Source of the DNA: Mycolicibacterium wolinskyi
GTDB lineage: Bacteria; Actinomycetota; Actinomycetes; Mycobacteriales; Mycobacteriaceae
DNA length: 64,000 nucleotides
Assembly: GCF_002101965.1 (NCBI RefSeq)
Contig: NZ_LQQA01000009.1
Location: forward strand, 186,001-250,000
Direction: 5' to 3'
The notes below the pieces were generated by a model. It was not told the DNA's origin, did no database searches, and saw only the letters and a program-made list of their open reading frames with translations. The stretch's first letter is position 1, and each line of letters starts with the position of its first letter. A program made the translations under genes and the position numbers. Of this stretch, positions 8,155-17,922 are shown one piece after another.

Positions 8155-8732
8155 GTGGTCGCCCCGCTCGACCGCGCGAACGTGAGCACCTGGTTGGCCA
8201 GCATGTCGAGCTGGTCGCGCACCGGCCCGTCCGCCAATTCACCGGTGTCGGACCAGATCTTGTCCGCCGAGTTGATCGCCACCCCGAGGGGGGTCGGCCA
8301 CGCCCGCAACGCATGTCCGATCGAGCGCAGCTGGCCCAGGGTGCCCACCGCGGCCTGCCACCCGTACGCACAACTGATGCAGCCCCACGGTGTGTTGTCG
8401 AGATAGACGCGCGGGTCCTCACGCAGATCCTCGATGTAGTCGAGCGCGTTCTTCACAAGCCCGGAGATCGCGCCGTGGTAGCCCGGCGAACCCACGACCA
8501 CCGCGTCGGCGTCTCGCAGCGCCTTGACCAACTCGAGGGCCGCCGGGGTGCGGTCCAGTGAATGTGGCGCGTACATCGGCAGATCGAGATCGGGGCCGGC
8601 GAACATGCGGGTCGTGCCACCCTGACGCTCGACCGACGACAGGCAGTACCGGACCGCACGCTCGGTAGACGAATCGGCGCGCAGTGTGCCGCCGAGGCCG
8701 ACGACGAACGGAACCTTCTCAATTGACGTCAT
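8151..8732 (-). CDS. NAD(P)H-dependent FMN reductase
   Basis: A 193-residue flavodoxin-like protein from ATG 8732 behind GAGGAGACC. It has the FMN_red fold signature: GLGGTLRADSST at the N-terminus (phosphate loop) and VVGSPGYHGAISGLVKNALD (FMN site). It should reduce FMN with NAD(P)H. A luciferase-like monooxygenase (10571-11881) is encoded four genes upstream in the same operon and needs FMNH2, so the two likely form a two-component monooxygenase. It lies 7 bp downstream of the cyclase-family gene. Confidence 0.9.
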   Translation of the reverse strand: MTSIEKVPFVVGLGGTLRADSSTERAVRYCLSSVERQGGTTRMFAGPDLDLPMYAPHSLDRTPAALELVKALRDADAVVVGSPGYHGAISGLVKNALDYIEDLREDPRVYLDNTPWGCISCAYGWQAAVGTLGQLRSIGHALRAWPTPLGVAINSADKIWSDTGELADGPVRDQLDMLANQVLTFARSSGATT

Positions 8733-8739
8733 GGTCTCC

Positions 8740-9738
8740 TCATTTGATCGCAATGGGATTCACCGGTGAACCGACCGCGCCGATCACGCGCAGGGGCGGT
8801 GCGATGAGCTGGAATTCGTACACGCCGTCGGTGGCGCAATCGGCCGCCAACGCGCTCAGGTCCCAGTATTCGCCGAACATCAGCCCCATGTCCCGCAGGC
8901 ACAGCATGTGCATGGGCAGGAACGTTCCCTCCACACCGTTGGCCGGATCGGGATCCTCGACCATGAGGTTGTCGGCGGCGACGGCCGCGACCTCGTGGTC
9001 GTGCAGCCACGAGGCGCATGTCCAGTCCAGGCCAGAGCCGGGTTCGGTGCCGTCGCCGGTCGACAGGAAGCGCGTCCACCACCCGGTGTGCACCACGACG
9101 ATGTCGCCGCGGCCGATCGTGACGCCTTGCGCGGCGGCCACCTCGTCGAGTTCGCCCGGCGTGACGGGCTTTCCGGGTTCCAGGTACACGTCGGCTCCCC
9201 GGTGACGCACGACGTCGAGCAGCACACCCCGGCTGGTGATGCCCTTGCCGTCCACCTTGTCGATGCCGCAGCGGTAGGCACCGAAACTCGTCACCGAGTC
9301 GGCGGGAAATCCGTTGTAGAGCTTGTCCTCGTAGTACACGTGCGACAACGCGTCCCACTGGGTGGCGGCCTGCAGCGGCATCACGATCATGTCGTCGTTG
9401 AACCGGAACGGATTGTCGGCGAAGTACGCGCTGACCTGGTTGGCCACCGAGTTGCGCAGCCACTGCGGGCCATATTCGGCCAGCGTGTTGGCGTCACCGC
9501 CGTCGACGGTCATCACGTGGGTCGGGTTCTGCCGGAACTGGAAGGCGCCCTGCGGCCCGCCCGAGCTGAAATCGCCGCCGAGCGCAAACACCTTGCCCTG
9601 CTTTACCAGTGCGGCGGCCCCGGCGACCTTGTCGGCGGTGATGAAGTTCAGCGTTCCGAGCTCGTCGTCGTCACCCCAGCGGCCCCAATTGCGCACATCG
9701 TCGGCGACGCGGCGGAACTCGCTCATGCTTGCGGGCAC
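8740..9738 (-). CDS. Cyclase-family (PF04199) metal-dependent hydrolase
   Basis: A 332-residue protein of the kynurenine formamidase/cyclase family. QAATQWDALSHV (~125) corresponds to the family's HxGTHxDxPxH metal motif in its variant form, and GDIVVVHTGWW plus PMHMLCLRDMG are typical of the larger actinobacterial members. Relatives hydrolyse amides, lactones or isatin-type rings. The start is GTG 9738 with GAGGAG upstream; ATG 9726 is an alternative. It sits in the mhp-like operon and may open a lactone formed by the luciferase-like monooxygenase (inference). Confidence 0.85.
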   Translation of the reverse strand: MPASMSEFRRVADDVRNWGRWGDDDELGTLNFITADKVAGAAALVKQGKVFALGGDFSSGGPQGAFQFRQNPTHVMTVDGGDANTLAEYGPQWLRNSVANQVSAYFADNPFRFNDDMIVMPLQAATQWDALSHVYYEDKLYNGFPADSVTSFGAYRCGIDKVDGKGITSRGVLLDVVRHRGADVYLEPGKPVTPGELDEVAAAQGVTIGRGDIVVVHTGWWTRFLSTGDGTEPGSGLDWTCASWLHDHEVAAVAADNLMVEDPDPANGVEGTFLPMHMLCLRDMGLMFGEYWDLSALAADCATDGVYEFQLIAPPLRVIGAVGSPVNPIAIK

Positions 9739-9740
9739 CC

Positions 9741-10568
9741 TCAGCTCCTCAGCGTAGCGTCGGCGGCGATCACGTCGGCCTCGCGCTTGGCGAGGATTCC
9801 GCCGTCGGCCCAGATCACTTGGCCGGTGACGTAACTGGCGGCCGCGCTGCCCAGGAACAGCAGCACCGCGGCCTGCTCACCGGCCTCGGAGTTGCGGCCC
9901 AGCGGAGTGGTGAACGAGTCGAGATACTGCTGCCCGTATGCCGACCGCAATTGGTCGAGGATGGGCGTCTCCGTCACGCCCGGTGCGGTGCAGTTGATCC
10001 GGACACCCCGGGCACCGAGTTCGACGGCCTTGGACATCACGTAGAGAATCGTCGCCTCCTTGGAGAGTCGATAGCCGCCGTCGGCCAGCGCCTCGGGATG
10101 CTCGCCACACCAGCGCAGACCCGCCTCCACCGAGGCGGTGTGCAACAACCCCGCTGTGGTCGAGCGGTTTTCGCGGTATGCCGACGCCGCGAGCGAGGAC
10201 ACCATGGTGATCGACCCGCCGTGGGCAACGCGGTCGACCATCGCCTCGGTGAACTGTCGCGTGCCGAGGAAGTTGATCCGCACCACCAGCAGCGGGTCAC
10301 CGATGCCCGACGACACGCCCGCCACGTTGAACAGCGCGTCCACCGGTCCGTCGACCGCGCCCGCCGCGTGGTCGACAGCCGCCGGATCGGCGAGGTCCAG
10401 CTCGATGAACGTGTCGGGCATGTGTTCGGGCGCACGGACATCCAGGCCCGTCACCCGCGCCCCGAGGCCACGCAGCTGCCGCGTGACCTCGGCTCCGATA
10501 CCCGACGCGCACCCGGTGACCACGACGTGTTTGCCGTCGTAGCGCACGAGCTCGCTGAGTGGGGTCAC
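9741..10568 (-). CDS. SDR family oxidoreductase
   Basis: A 275-residue SDR starting at GTG 10568. The nucleotide motif is TGCASGIG, with aspartate after strand 2 (GLDVRAP) indicating NAD(H) preference. FNVAG replaces NNAG, there is a catalytic serine in MVSSLAA, and YRLSKEA gives YxxxK. An insertion before the tyrosine (ENRSTTAGLLHTAS...) recalls 3-alpha-hydroxysteroid dehydrogenase/carbonyl reductase proteins. It lies 2 bp from the luciferase-like gene upstream and 2 bp from the cyclase gene downstream, within the operon. It probably oxidises an alcohol or reduces a ketone in an alicyclic intermediate. Confidence 0.92.
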   Translation of the reverse strand: MTPLSELVRYDGKHVVVTGCASGIGAEVTRQLRGLGARVTGLDVRAPEHMPDTFIELDLADPAAVDHAAGAVDGPVDALFNVAGVSSGIGDPLLVVRINFLGTRQFTEAMVDRVAHGGSITMVSSLAASAYRENRSTTAGLLHTASVEAGLRWCGEHPEALADGGYRLSKEATILYVMSKAVELGARGVRINCTAPGVTETPILDQLRSAYGQQYLDSFTTPLGRNSEAGEQAAVLLFLGSAAASYVTGQVIWADGGILAKREADVIAADATLRS

Positions 10569-10570
10569 GC

Positions 10571-11881
10571 TCAGCCGGCCTGCTCGCGCGCGGCCTTCTC
10601 TTGCTGGGCGGCCTTGACACGTCCCTCGTTGATCTCGGCCATGGCCTCGGGGATCTCGCCCGCGGTGAACTTGCCGCCGCGTCCGGTCGGCAGGCCGCCG
10701 AACGCGTAGGTCTCGTCGAACAGCGGGGCGTCCGACCGCTGCCTGCGCGCCTCGACCTTCTCGATCACCGGTTCGAGCCGCTTCGCTTTGTCCGCAACCG
10801 CTTTCGCGTCGCGCTCGATGAACTCCGGCAGGATCTCCTTGCCCATGATCTCGATGGATTCCATGGTGCCTTCGTGGCTGCGCGGGTTGAGCAGCAGGAT
10901 GATCTCGTCGACACCGCTGGCCTCATAGCCGCGCAGGAACTCGCGGACGGTGTCGGGTGACCCGATGGCGCCGCGTCCGGGGCCGTAGGCCAGCGTCGGA
11001 TCGTCGGCGACCGCCTGCTCGTAGCGCTCCCACACCTTGGTGCGGCCGGGGGTGTGCATACCGGTCAGGTAGTAGTGCATGATGCCGAACGAGAAGAACC
11101 CGCCGCCGATGCCGAGCCGCTTGAGCGCCTCCTCGTCGGACTTCGCCACCATCATCGACAGGTCACCACCGATGGCCAGGATGTTGGGGTTGATGACGGG
11201 GGTGACCGGCGTGCCCTGCTCCTCGAATTCCTTGTAGTAACCGTCGACGCGGTCCTTGAGCGCCTCAGGCCCGGTGTAGGCGAAACTCAGTGCGCCGATG
11301 GCTTTCTGGGCGGCCATCTGCACCGATGACGGGCGGGTGCAGGCCACCCACACGGGCGGATGCGGCTTCTGCAGCGGCTTGGGGATGACGTTGCGGGCCG
11401 GCATCTCGACGTGCTCGCCTTTGAAACCGCTGAACGGCTCCTCGACCATGCAGCGGATCGCGACCTCAAGGGCCTCCTCCCACTGCGCACGCTTGTCGGC
11501 CGGATCGATATTGAAGCCACCCAGCTCGGCAACCGAAGACCCTTCACCGGTACCGAATTCCACGCGGCCGTTGGACAGGTGGTCGAGTGTCGCGATGCGT
11601 TCGGCGATGCGCGCCGGGTGGTTGATCGGCGGCGGCAGGTGCATGACACCGAAGCCGAGGCGGATGTCCTTGGTGCGCTGGCTCGCCGCCGCCAGGAACA
11701 TCTCCGGTGCGGTCGAGTGGCAGTACTCCTCGAGGAAGTGATGCTCGGTCAGCCAAACCGTCGAGAAGCCGGCCTTGTCGGCGGCCTCCACCTCGGTGAG
11801 CCCGTGCTGGAACAGCTGATGTTCGTCGTCTTCCGACCACGGCCGAGGCAGCGGGAACTCGTAGAACAGCGAAATCTTCAT
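10571..11881 (-). CDS. LLM-class flavin-dependent monooxygenase
   Basis: A 436-residue luciferase-like monooxygenase with a strong AGGAGGG ribosome-binding site before ATG 11881. Motifs typical of the bacterial-luciferase TIM barrel include WLTEHHF near residue 44, GFGVMHLPPPINHPARIAE, and a GRVEFGTGEGSS loop. The C-terminal ~60 residues form a charged, probably helical extension beyond the barrel. Such enzymes use FMNH2 from a separate reductase to hydroxylate or perform Baeyer-Villiger oxidation. A reductase gene in the same operon (8151-8732) is the likely supplier. Confidence 0.92.
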   Translation of the reverse strand: MKISLFYEFPLPRPWSEDDEHQLFQHGLTEVEAADKAGFSTVWLTEHHFLEEYCHSTAPEMFLAAASQRTKDIRLGFGVMHLPPPINHPARIAERIATLDHLSNGRVEFGTGEGSSVAELGGFNIDPADKRAQWEEALEVAIRCMVEEPFSGFKGEHVEMPARNVIPKPLQKPHPPVWVACTRPSSVQMAAQKAIGALSFAYTGPEALKDRVDGYYKEFEEQGTPVTPVINPNILAIGGDLSMMVAKSDEEALKRLGIGGGFFSFGIMHYYLTGMHTPGRTKVWERYEQAVADDPTLAYGPGRGAIGSPDTVREFLRGYEASGVDEIILLLNPRSHEGTMESIEIMGKEILPEFIERDAKAVADKAKRLEPVIEKVEARRQRSDAPLFDETYAFGGLPTGRGGKFTAGEIPEAMAEINEGRVKAAQQEKAAREQAG

Positions 11882-11893
11882 GCGTTAACCCTC

Positions 11894-13642
11894 CTAGGAA
11901 ATCCGGTGCTGAAGTGAGTCGGTCTCGTGCGACTTGCGGCTCACGGCTTGCGCCGCAGCGTGTTTGGCAGCGATGTAGCCGAACGTCATGGCCGGGCCGA
12001 TGGTCGCCCCCGCTCCCGCGTAGCTGCGGCCCATGACCGCCGCCGACACGTTTCCGACGGCGTAGAGGCCATCGATCGCGGTCTCGTCGGCACGCAGGAC
12101 CCTGGCGTGTTCGTCGGTGCGTAAACCGCCCGACGTGCCGAGATCGCCGAGGATGATCTGGAATGCGTAGTACGGCGGCTTGCCGAGCGGGCGCAGGTTC
12201 GGGTTCGGCAGCGTCGGATCGCCGTAATAGTTGTCGTACGCGCTGTCACCGCGGTTGAAATCGTCGTCGTGCCCCGCGTGCGCCAACTGGTTGAACCGTT
12301 CGGCGGTGGCCCGCAGGTTCTCGGCTGGCACGCCGATCTGGCGAGCCAGCTCCTCCCAGCTGTGGGCCTCTTTGACGACACCGGATTCCAGCCATGCCTT
12401 GGGCACCTTGCGCCCGGTCGGAACGGGGGCGAACGGGATCTTGGGGATGGGCAGGTGACCAGCCACCACGTACCGGTGGAACGAGTCGATGTCGGTGATC
12501 AGCCAACACGGAATGTGGGTCACCCCGGACTGCTGGCCCTCGATCATCGCGTGCGCGAAATCCATGTACGGGGCGGCCTCGTTGATGAACCGCCTGCCCG
12601 CACCGTTGACCACGAACTGCGACGGCATCATCCGCTCGTTGAGCATGAACTGCAGGCGGCCGTCGGGCCAGCAGATGGCCGGGAACCACCATGCCTCGTC
12701 GAGCAGATCGGTCGTCCCGCCAACTCTCTCACCGGCCCGGATGCCGTCGCCGGTGGCCGCCGGGTTGCCGAAACTCCAATCTTTTTCCAGCACCGGCAGA
12801 TGTTCCTTGCGCCACGCCATGTCGTGGTCGAAGCCGCCGGAGGCCAGGATGACGCCGTGCCGGGCGCGGATCCGCAGCGGCCTACCGTCGCGCTCGACGA
12901 CAGCGCCGAGCACGGCGCCGTCGTCGCCGGTGATCAACTCGGTCATGGGCGCGTTGAGCCACAGTGGAATTCCGTGTTGCTTGAGCGCCAGCCGCATACG
13001 CGCGGCCAGTGACTGCCCGATGGCGGCCATGCGTTCGCCGAACACGCGGGCCTTGACCATCCGCCAGATCAGTTTGAACAGCACGGCCTTGCCGCGCCAG
13101 TTCTGCCTGATCTGGTAGAACAACCGAAGGTCTTTGGGCGCGAACCAGATTCCCCTCGGCGCCAGGGCCAGCGGCGTCAACAGGTTGCGTTCTTCGTCGC
13201 CGAGCTTGCGCAGGTCGATCGCCGGAACGTTGATGGTGCTGCCCTGCGCTGACCCGCCGGGCAGCTCCGGGTAGTAGTCGGCGTACCCGGGCTTCCAGAC
13301 GAACTCGAACCAGTCGCTGGTGCGCTCCAGGAAGTCCATCATCTCCGGGGCCGTGTCGACGTAGGCGCGCAGCCGCGCGTCACTGACCGTGCCTTCGGTG
13401 ATCGACTTGAGGTAGGTGAACACGCCGTCGGGTGACGGCACGTATCCGGCACGGCGCTGCGCGGGCGCCCCCGGTACCCAGATGCCGCCGCCGGACAGGG
13501 CGGTGGAACCGCCGAACTGTGGTGACTTCTCGACGACGAGGGTGTCGAGCCCGGAAGCGTCGGCGGTCAACGCGGCGGTCATGCCACCACCGCCCGAGCC
13601 GACCACGAGCAGGTCCACGGTCTGGTCGTACGTGTCGGTCAT
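11894..13642 (-). CDS. KstD-like FAD-binding dehydrogenase
   Basis: A 582-residue flavoprotein from ATG 13642, which overlaps the preceding gene's stop as ATGA. The N-terminal dinucleotide motif is VVGSGGGGM, followed by the FAD contact [18 protein letters not shown]. The C-terminus has [23 protein letters not shown], the arrangement of the 3-ketosteroid Delta1-dehydrogenase/fumarate-reductase flavoprotein family. KstD enzymes introduce a double bond next to a ring ketone. Here, next to phenol-hydroxylating and ring-cleaving enzymes, it could desaturate or aromatise an alicyclic ketone (inference); a classical steroid substrate is not proven. Confidence 0.9.
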   Translation of the reverse strand: MTDTYDQTVDLLVVGSGGGGMTAALTADASGLDTLVVEKSPQFGGSTALSGGGIWVPGAPAQRRAGYVPSPDGVFTYLKSITEGTVSDARLRAYVDTAPEMMDFLERTSDWFEFVWKPGYADYYPELPGGSAQGSTINVPAIDLRKLGDEERNLLTPLALAPRGIWFAPKDLRLFYQIRQNWRGKAVLFKLIWRMVKARVFGERMAAIGQSLAARMRLALKQHGIPLWLNAPMTELITGDDGAVLGAVVERDGRPLRIRARHGVILASGGFDHDMAWRKEHLPVLEKDWSFGNPAATGDGIRAGERVGGTTDLLDEAWWFPAICWPDGRLQFMLNERMMPSQFVVNGAGRRFINEAAPYMDFAHAMIEGQQSGVTHIPCWLITDIDSFHRYVVAGHLPIPKIPFAPVPTGRKVPKAWLESGVVKEAHSWEELARQIGVPAENLRATAERFNQLAHAGHDDDFNRGDSAYDNYYGDPTLPNPNLRPLGKPPYYAFQIILGDLGTSGGLRTDEHARVLRADETAIDGLYAVGNVSAAVMGRSYAGAGATIGPAMTFGYIAAKHAAAQAVSRKSHETDSLQHRIS

Positions 13643-14580
13643 GCGTTGGATACCGCCGTTCTGATTGCGAAGCCTGCGATCAATTCCGGTGCTGCGCGGT
13701 AGAAGTGGTTGGCGGTCCGATAGCGGCCCTGGGCGGTGAGTGCCGCGAATGCCGCGACCCAGGTTCGGATCTCGTGCGCCGAGTTTCCGCCTTCCCCGGC
13801 GATGAACTCGTTGGACCACCCGTCGAGCTCGGTGAGCCTGCCCTCGTCGAGGATCTCGAGCAGGCTGTGGTCCCAGTCCGGGTTGAGCGGGCGCAGCGGG
13901 CTGTCGCCGTGCGCGAAGTCATGGGCGGCCTGGCTGACCGCCGCCTGCCGGGCCGTGCGCTGTTCGGGCGTCATCGGCGCCCCGTGCACGATCCGGTCGA
14001 GTGCCGCGGGCGGCGCAGTGGCCAGGGTCGGAACCGGCGGGTCGTGGGAGAGTCCACCCGATCCCAGCACAAGCACCCGCTTGTTCAGCGTGGCCAGGTA
14101 GGACCCGACCGCGGCGCCCAGCGCGCGCGACCGGGCGAGCGGCCCGAGCGGCGTGGCGACGGAGTTGATGAAGATCGGCACGATGGGGCGCGCGGTCGCA
14201 TCGCCGAAAAGCTCCTGCAGCGGCTGCACGGTGCCGTGGTCGACGTCCATGCTGGACGAGATCGCGATGTCGACACCGGACTCCCAGAGCACCTCGGCAC
14301 ATGCCTGTGCGATGTCGGCGTCGACGTTGAGCGGCCCGGCGTGGGTCCCGTAGTCACCGACTCCCGATGCCGCGGTGCCGATGCAGAACGGCGGCATGAG
14401 CCGGTAGAAGAAGCCGTTGTAGTGGTCGGGTGAGAACGTGACGACGAGTTCGGGATCGAAGTCCGCCACGAACTTTCGCGCGCCGTCCAGTGCCGTCGTG
14501 ATCTCGTCAAGGAGTTCGGCCGACGGTCCCGGAAGATTCAGCAGTGGGCTGTGGGACATACAGCACAGGGCTACTGGCAC
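13639..14580 (-). CDS. mhpB: MhpB-like class III extradiol ring-cleavage dioxygenase
   Basis: A 313-residue protein closely resembling E. coli MhpB (2,3-dihydroxyphenylpropionate 1,2-dioxygenase). Shared features include CCMSHSPL at the start (His ligand), [19 protein letters not shown], the acidic-His segment [22 protein letters not shown] and STHEI-like [16 protein letters not shown]. The enzyme should cleave a catechol with O2 at a non-heme Fe(II). The start is GTG 14580 with GGGAGGAG upstream. The gene overlaps the end of mhpA by 74 bp and the start of the KstD-like gene by 4 bp. Confidence 0.94.
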   Translation of the reverse strand: MPVALCCMSHSPLLNLPGPSAELLDEITTALDGARKFVADFDPELVVTFSPDHYNGFFYRLMPPFCIGTAASGVGDYGTHAGPLNVDADIAQACAEVLWESGVDIAISSSMDVDHGTVQPLQELFGDATARPIVPIFINSVATPLGPLARSRALGAAVGSYLATLNKRVLVLGSGGLSHDPPVPTLATAPPAALDRIVHGAPMTPEQRTARQAAVSQAAHDFAHGDSPLRPLNPDWDHSLLEILDEGRLTELDGWSNEFIAGEGGNSAHEIRTWVAAFAALTAQGRYRTANHFYRAAPELIAGFAIRTAVSNA

Positions 14581-16186
14581 CGTTATCTCCTCCCTTGGTC
14601 AGATGCAGAACGTCGAACAGCGCGGTGCTCAGTTCCGGTGCCCGCTGGGCGATGTCGGCCCCCGCGATACACCGGTCGGGACGAAGCACCAGAACGGATT
14701 CGGTGTGGGCGTCGAACCAGCCTTTCAGCGCGCCGGTGCGGTCACCGACGATGACGACCTCCGGGTCGTCGTGCCCGGGCCAGTGCAGCTGCGTCGACGG
14801 CCGCGCGGCGATGAAGCTCGCCCCCAGCGCTTTCCAGCGGTCGAAGGCCTCGGCACCGAGCAGCGTGCGTGGATTGTTGTTCCAACACAGCACCGCGAAC
14901 CCGGGGCCGATCACGTCGTCGAGCAGCACATTGGATTGCGTTCGGGTGTCCACGCGCGGCTGGATGAACAGCGTGCCTGCCGGTGCGGTCGGGTTCGGCG
15001 GTTTCGCATGGTAGACCGCGCCCTGGTCGTAGCGGGGCATCGGCTTGAACCGCATCTCCAGCACGTAGCGCTTGAGCGACGGCACGATTGATGCGCCCCG
15101 AATGACCTTGTCCCGCAGAGCCGCGACGCGGCGGTTGGTCGGCGAGATCACCCGGCCGACCATCGTAGATAGGTCGATCATCGCGCGCGCGTGCTTGCGG
15201 CGCTCGGTGTCGTAGCTGTCGAGCAGCGCATCTCCGGCGTGCCCGTTGACCACCGCGGCGAGCTTCCAGCCGAGGTTGGCCGCGTCCCGGATACCGCTGT
15301 TGTAACCCTGGCCCTGCCATACCGGCATGAGGTGCGCGGCATCGCCGGCCAGCATCATCCGGCCCTTGCGGAATGCGCCCGCGATCCGGGAATGGTGTGT
15401 GTAGACGCGGCGGCGGATCACGTCCACCTTGTCGGGGTGCGGGACGAACGGGGCCAGAAGCCGTGCGACGAACTCGGGATCCTCGGCCTGCTCGTCGGTC
15501 TCGTCGGCGTGAATCATGAACTCGAAACGCCGGATACCGTGCGCGATGGAGATCGAGGCGTACGGCCGTTCCGGATCGGCGCCCACCTCGCTGTTCGGAT
15601 GGCCGAGCGGGTCGTTGGCGAGGTCGATGACCACCCAGCGGGTGGCCGAGGTGGTGCCGTCGAACGACACCCCCATCAAGCGGCGGGTCGCACTGCGGCC
15701 ACCGTCGCAGCCGACCACGTACCGCGCGCGGACGGCGGGGACGTCGCCGGCGAATTCCACCGTGACCCCGTCCTCGCTTTCCTGCGCGGACTCCATTCGC
15801 CGACTCCAGGCCACCTCGACATGGTCGAACCGGTCGAGCCCGGCCAGGAGTTCGGCGTCGACCATCGGCTGGACGAACCCATTGCGTTTGGGCCAGCCGA
15901 ACCGTGCGTCGGGAGGCGCCATTTCGGCGAGCAGACGCCGATTGCGGTCATAGAAACGCAGAATCTGATTCGGCACGGTGTGGGGCAGGATCGCATCCAC
16001 CAGACCGATCGACTGGAACGTGCGCAGGGATTCGTCGTCGAGACCCACGCCGCGCGGATAGTCGATGAGGCTGTCGCGCTCCTCGACCACGAGTGTCGAG
16101 ACACCCTGCAGGCCAAGAATGTTCGCGAGCGTCAGGCCGACCGGGCCGGCGCCGACGATCACGACATCGACTTGCGTTGCGGTCAC
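14507..16186 (-). CDS. mhpA: MhpA-like FAD-dependent aromatic hydroxylase
   Basis: A 559-residue class A flavoprotein monooxygenase, close in length to E. coli MhpA. The GxGxxG motif is GAGPVGLT near residue 11, [14 protein letters not shown] is the middle DG motif, and [21 protein letters not shown] is the GD motif contacting FAD. It should ortho-hydroxylate a phenol to a catechol using NAD(P)H and O2, feeding the MhpB enzyme encoded next. The GTG start at 16186 overlaps the hydrolase stop (GTGA). The last 74 bp are read in another frame as the beginning of mhpB, so the stop-proximal part codes for two proteins. Confidence 0.93.
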   Translation of the reverse strand: MTATQVDVVIVGAGPVGLTLANILGLQGVSTLVVEERDSLIDYPRGVGLDDESLRTFQSIGLVDAILPHTVPNQILRFYDRNRRLLAEMAPPDARFGWPKRNGFVQPMVDAELLAGLDRFDHVEVAWSRRMESAQESEDGVTVEFAGDVPAVRARYVVGCDGGRSATRRLMGVSFDGTTSATRWVVIDLANDPLGHPNSEVGADPERPYASISIAHGIRRFEFMIHADETDEQAEDPEFVARLLAPFVPHPDKVDVIRRRVYTHHSRIAGAFRKGRMMLAGDAAHLMPVWQGQGYNSGIRDAANLGWKLAAVVNGHAGDALLDSYDTERRKHARAMIDLSTMVGRVISPTNRRVAALRDKVIRGASIVPSLKRYVLEMRFKPMPRYDQGAVYHAKPPNPTAPAGTLFIQPRVDTRTQSNVLLDDVIGPGFAVLCWNNNPRTLLGAEAFDRWKALGASFIAARPSTQLHWPGHDDPEVVIVGDRTGALKGWFDAHTESVLVLRPDRCIAGADIAQRAPELSTALFDVLHLTKGGDNGASSPVLYVPQPTAESSGTVGRTP

Positions 16187-17061
16187 GCGCGCCCCAGCAG
16201 GAAGTCGAGGTGCAGCCGGTTGAACGTCGCGGGGTCCTCGTACTGGGGCCAGTGCCCGCATCCGGGCATCACCTCGAACCTGGCACCGGGGATCATCGAC
16301 GCGATCCGGCGTCCTTCCGCGACGTCGGCGGTCGGGTCGTCACTCGTCCACACCACCAGGGTCGGTGCGGTGATGGACCCGTACTCCTTCTCCCCCAGTA
16401 GGTTTCGCGCCCTGATCTCGGGATCCTGCAAGGCCATGATGTCGCTCATCGCCGAGACGAACCCGGGCTGGCGGTAGACGCGCTGACGGCTCGCGACGAT
16501 GTCGTCATAGTCCTTGCTCTTGTCGGCCATCAGCCATTTGATGCGCGCCTGCACGGTCTCCCAGGTCGGGTTCTCGGCCGCGGCCATCGACAGGGTGATG
16601 ATGCGTTTCATCACCTCGGGGTCGGCCTGCGACCCGCCCGCGGTATTGAGCACGAGCCGGTCGACACGGTCGGGATGGTCGGCCGCCGCGCGGGCGGCCA
16701 CCCAACCACCGAGCGATTCACCCGAAATATGAGCGCGCGGTGCGCCGATCGCGTCGAGAAAGCCCACCAGATGCTCGACGTAGTGCGCCACTTCCAATGG
16801 ATGCCCCGGCTTGTCGGTGTAGCCGTGTCCGAGCATGTCGATCGACCACGTCGAGAAGTGCTCGGCATGGGATTCGAGATTGCGCACGTACGCCTCGGCG
16901 TGACCGCCGGATCCGTGCAACAACACCAGCGCGGGAAGATTCAGATCACCGGCATGGAGGTACCGCGTGCGCACCCCGCCAACGTCCAGGTAGCCCTGCG
17001 AGAACGCGACGCCTTGCAGATCACTCCACACGCTCTCGAACTCGACGGCAGTGCTTGTCAT
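16183..17061 (-). CDS. MhpC-like meta-cleavage product hydrolase
   Basis: A 292-residue alpha/beta hydrolase from ATG 17061 with GAGGGGACC upstream. The oxyanion strand is [10 protein letters not shown], the nucleophile elbow is SGESLGGW (serine), the acid lies in [11 protein letters not shown], and the histidine in [15 protein letters not shown]. This matches C-C bond hydrolases of MhpC/BphD type, and its place as first gene before mhpA and mhpB supports hydrolysis of the ring-fission product. It begins the nine-gene minus-strand operon ending at 7315. A GAGAATnnnATTCTC palindrome lies 25 bp upstream of its ATG. Confidence 0.9.
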   Translation of the reverse strand: MTSTAVEFESVWSDLQGVAFSQGYLDVGGVRTRYLHAGDLNLPALVLLHGSGGHAEAYVRNLESHAEHFSTWSIDMLGHGYTDKPGHPLEVAHYVEHLVGFLDAIGAPRAHISGESLGGWVAARAAADHPDRVDRLVLNTAGGSQADPEVMKRIITLSMAAAENPTWETVQARIKWLMADKSKDYDDIVASRQRVYRQPGFVSAMSDIMALQDPEIRARNLLGEKEYGSITAPTLVVWTSDDPTADVAEGRRIASMIPGARFEVMPGCGHWPQYEDPATFNRLHLDFLLGRA

Positions 17062-17085
17062 GGTCCCCTCTCTGGAGGTCGACAA

Positions 17086-17100
17086 GAGAATTTCATTCTC
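17086..17100. promoter_or_regulatory. GAGAATnnnATTCTC palindrome, copy 1 (mhp operon/IclR promoter)
   Basis: GAGAAT-TTC-ATTCTC lies in the 133-bp region between the divergent mhpC-like and IclR genes. The same 15-bp palindrome, differing only in the central triplet, occurs at 22198-22212 and 28062-28076. It is a candidate dimer-binding operator shared by these promoters. Confidence 0.65.
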
Positions 17101-17194
17101 CAATTTTGTAAGCACTTTGCTCATTTATCGCACAACTGCGTGCATTATTATCAGAGCATCACTCTCGTAGATCTATCTGTCAAGGAGGGGCGCG

Positions 17195-17908
17195 ATGCCG
17201 GCCAAGGCCAGCCAGTCGAGCACTGACGGCGCACCCAACGGCGCTCCGGGTTCCCAGACCCTGGCGCGTGGGTTGAGCGCACTTTCGGCCATTGCCAGCG
17301 CACCAACCGGTTTGACCGTCCAACAGGTCGCCGACCACCTCGGGGCACACCGGACGATCGCGTATCGGCTGCTCGCCACGTTGAGCCAATTCCGTTACGT
17401 GGCAAAGGGTGAGGACGGCCGGTACCGGCCGGCGGCGGCCTTGGCCGTGCTGGGCTCGTCCTATGACAACAATCTGCGCCAACTCAGCGTGCCGAGACTG
17501 CGGGCCCTCGCCGATGAACTCGGTACGACGGTCTCGCTGTTGGTCGCCGAGGGCGATCAACAGGTGGCGATCGCAGTCATCGTGCCGACCCAGGTGTTCT
17601 ACCAACTGTCGTTCCACGAGGGCAGCCGCCATCCGCTCGACCGCGGCGCGGCGGGGGTGGCGTTGCTGGCGAGCATGCCGCCGCGGCCCGGCGAGCGCGA
17701 CCTCGTCCGTCAGACCCGCGAACAGGGTTGGGTGATCACCCACGGCGAGATCGAGCCGAACACCTACGGTCTGGCGGTCCCGGTACGACGACGCCCGCCG
17801 TCACCGCCCACATGCATCAATCTCATCTCGCACCGCGAAGACGTTGTACTCGACGGCAAGGACGCGGTGGTCCTTGCGGCACACGAACTCTCGGCAATAC
17901 TGCACTGA
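17195..17908 (+). CDS. IclR family transcriptional regulator
   Basis: A 237-residue IclR protein with a strong AAGGAGGGG ribosome-binding site before ATG 17195. Residues ~25-85 form the winged HTH (LARGLSALSAIASAPTG...VADHLGAHRTIAYRLLATL), and the remainder is a GAF-like effector domain (VSLLVAEGDQQVAI, RHPLDRGAAGVALLA, CINLISHREDVVLDGKDAVV). IclR proteins such as MhpR control catabolism of aromatic acids. It is divergent from the mhpC-mhpA-mhpB operon and is the likely local activator or repressor. The KstD-like gene follows after 14 bp. Confidence 0.92.
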   Translation: MPAKASQSSTDGAPNGAPGSQTLARGLSALSAIASAPTGLTVQQVADHLGAHRTIAYRLLATLSQFRYVAKGEDGRYRPAAALAVLGSSYDNNLRQLSVPRLRALADELGTTVSLLVAEGDQQVAIAVIVPTQVFYQLSFHEGSRHPLDRGAAGVALLASMPPRPGERDLVRQTREQGWVITHGEIEPNTYGLAVPVRRRPPSPPTCINLISHREDVVLDGKDAVVLAAHELSAILH

Positions 17909-17922
17909 AAGGCTATGCGCAC

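Noticed and set aside
11894..13819. Longer 641-residue form of the KstD-like protein
   Set aside because: The extra N-terminal residues are Arg-rich and lie inside mhpB. ATG 13642, with a 4-bp overlap and an immediate FAD motif, is the natural start.
17062..17194. KstR/KstR2-type cholesterol operators at the mhp/KstD-like promoters
   Set aside because: The promoters were read for the TnnAACnnGTTnnA and AACAAGnnCTTGTT patterns and neither was seen; the shared site is GAGAATnnnATTCTC. The genes also do not match the classical cholesterol cluster.
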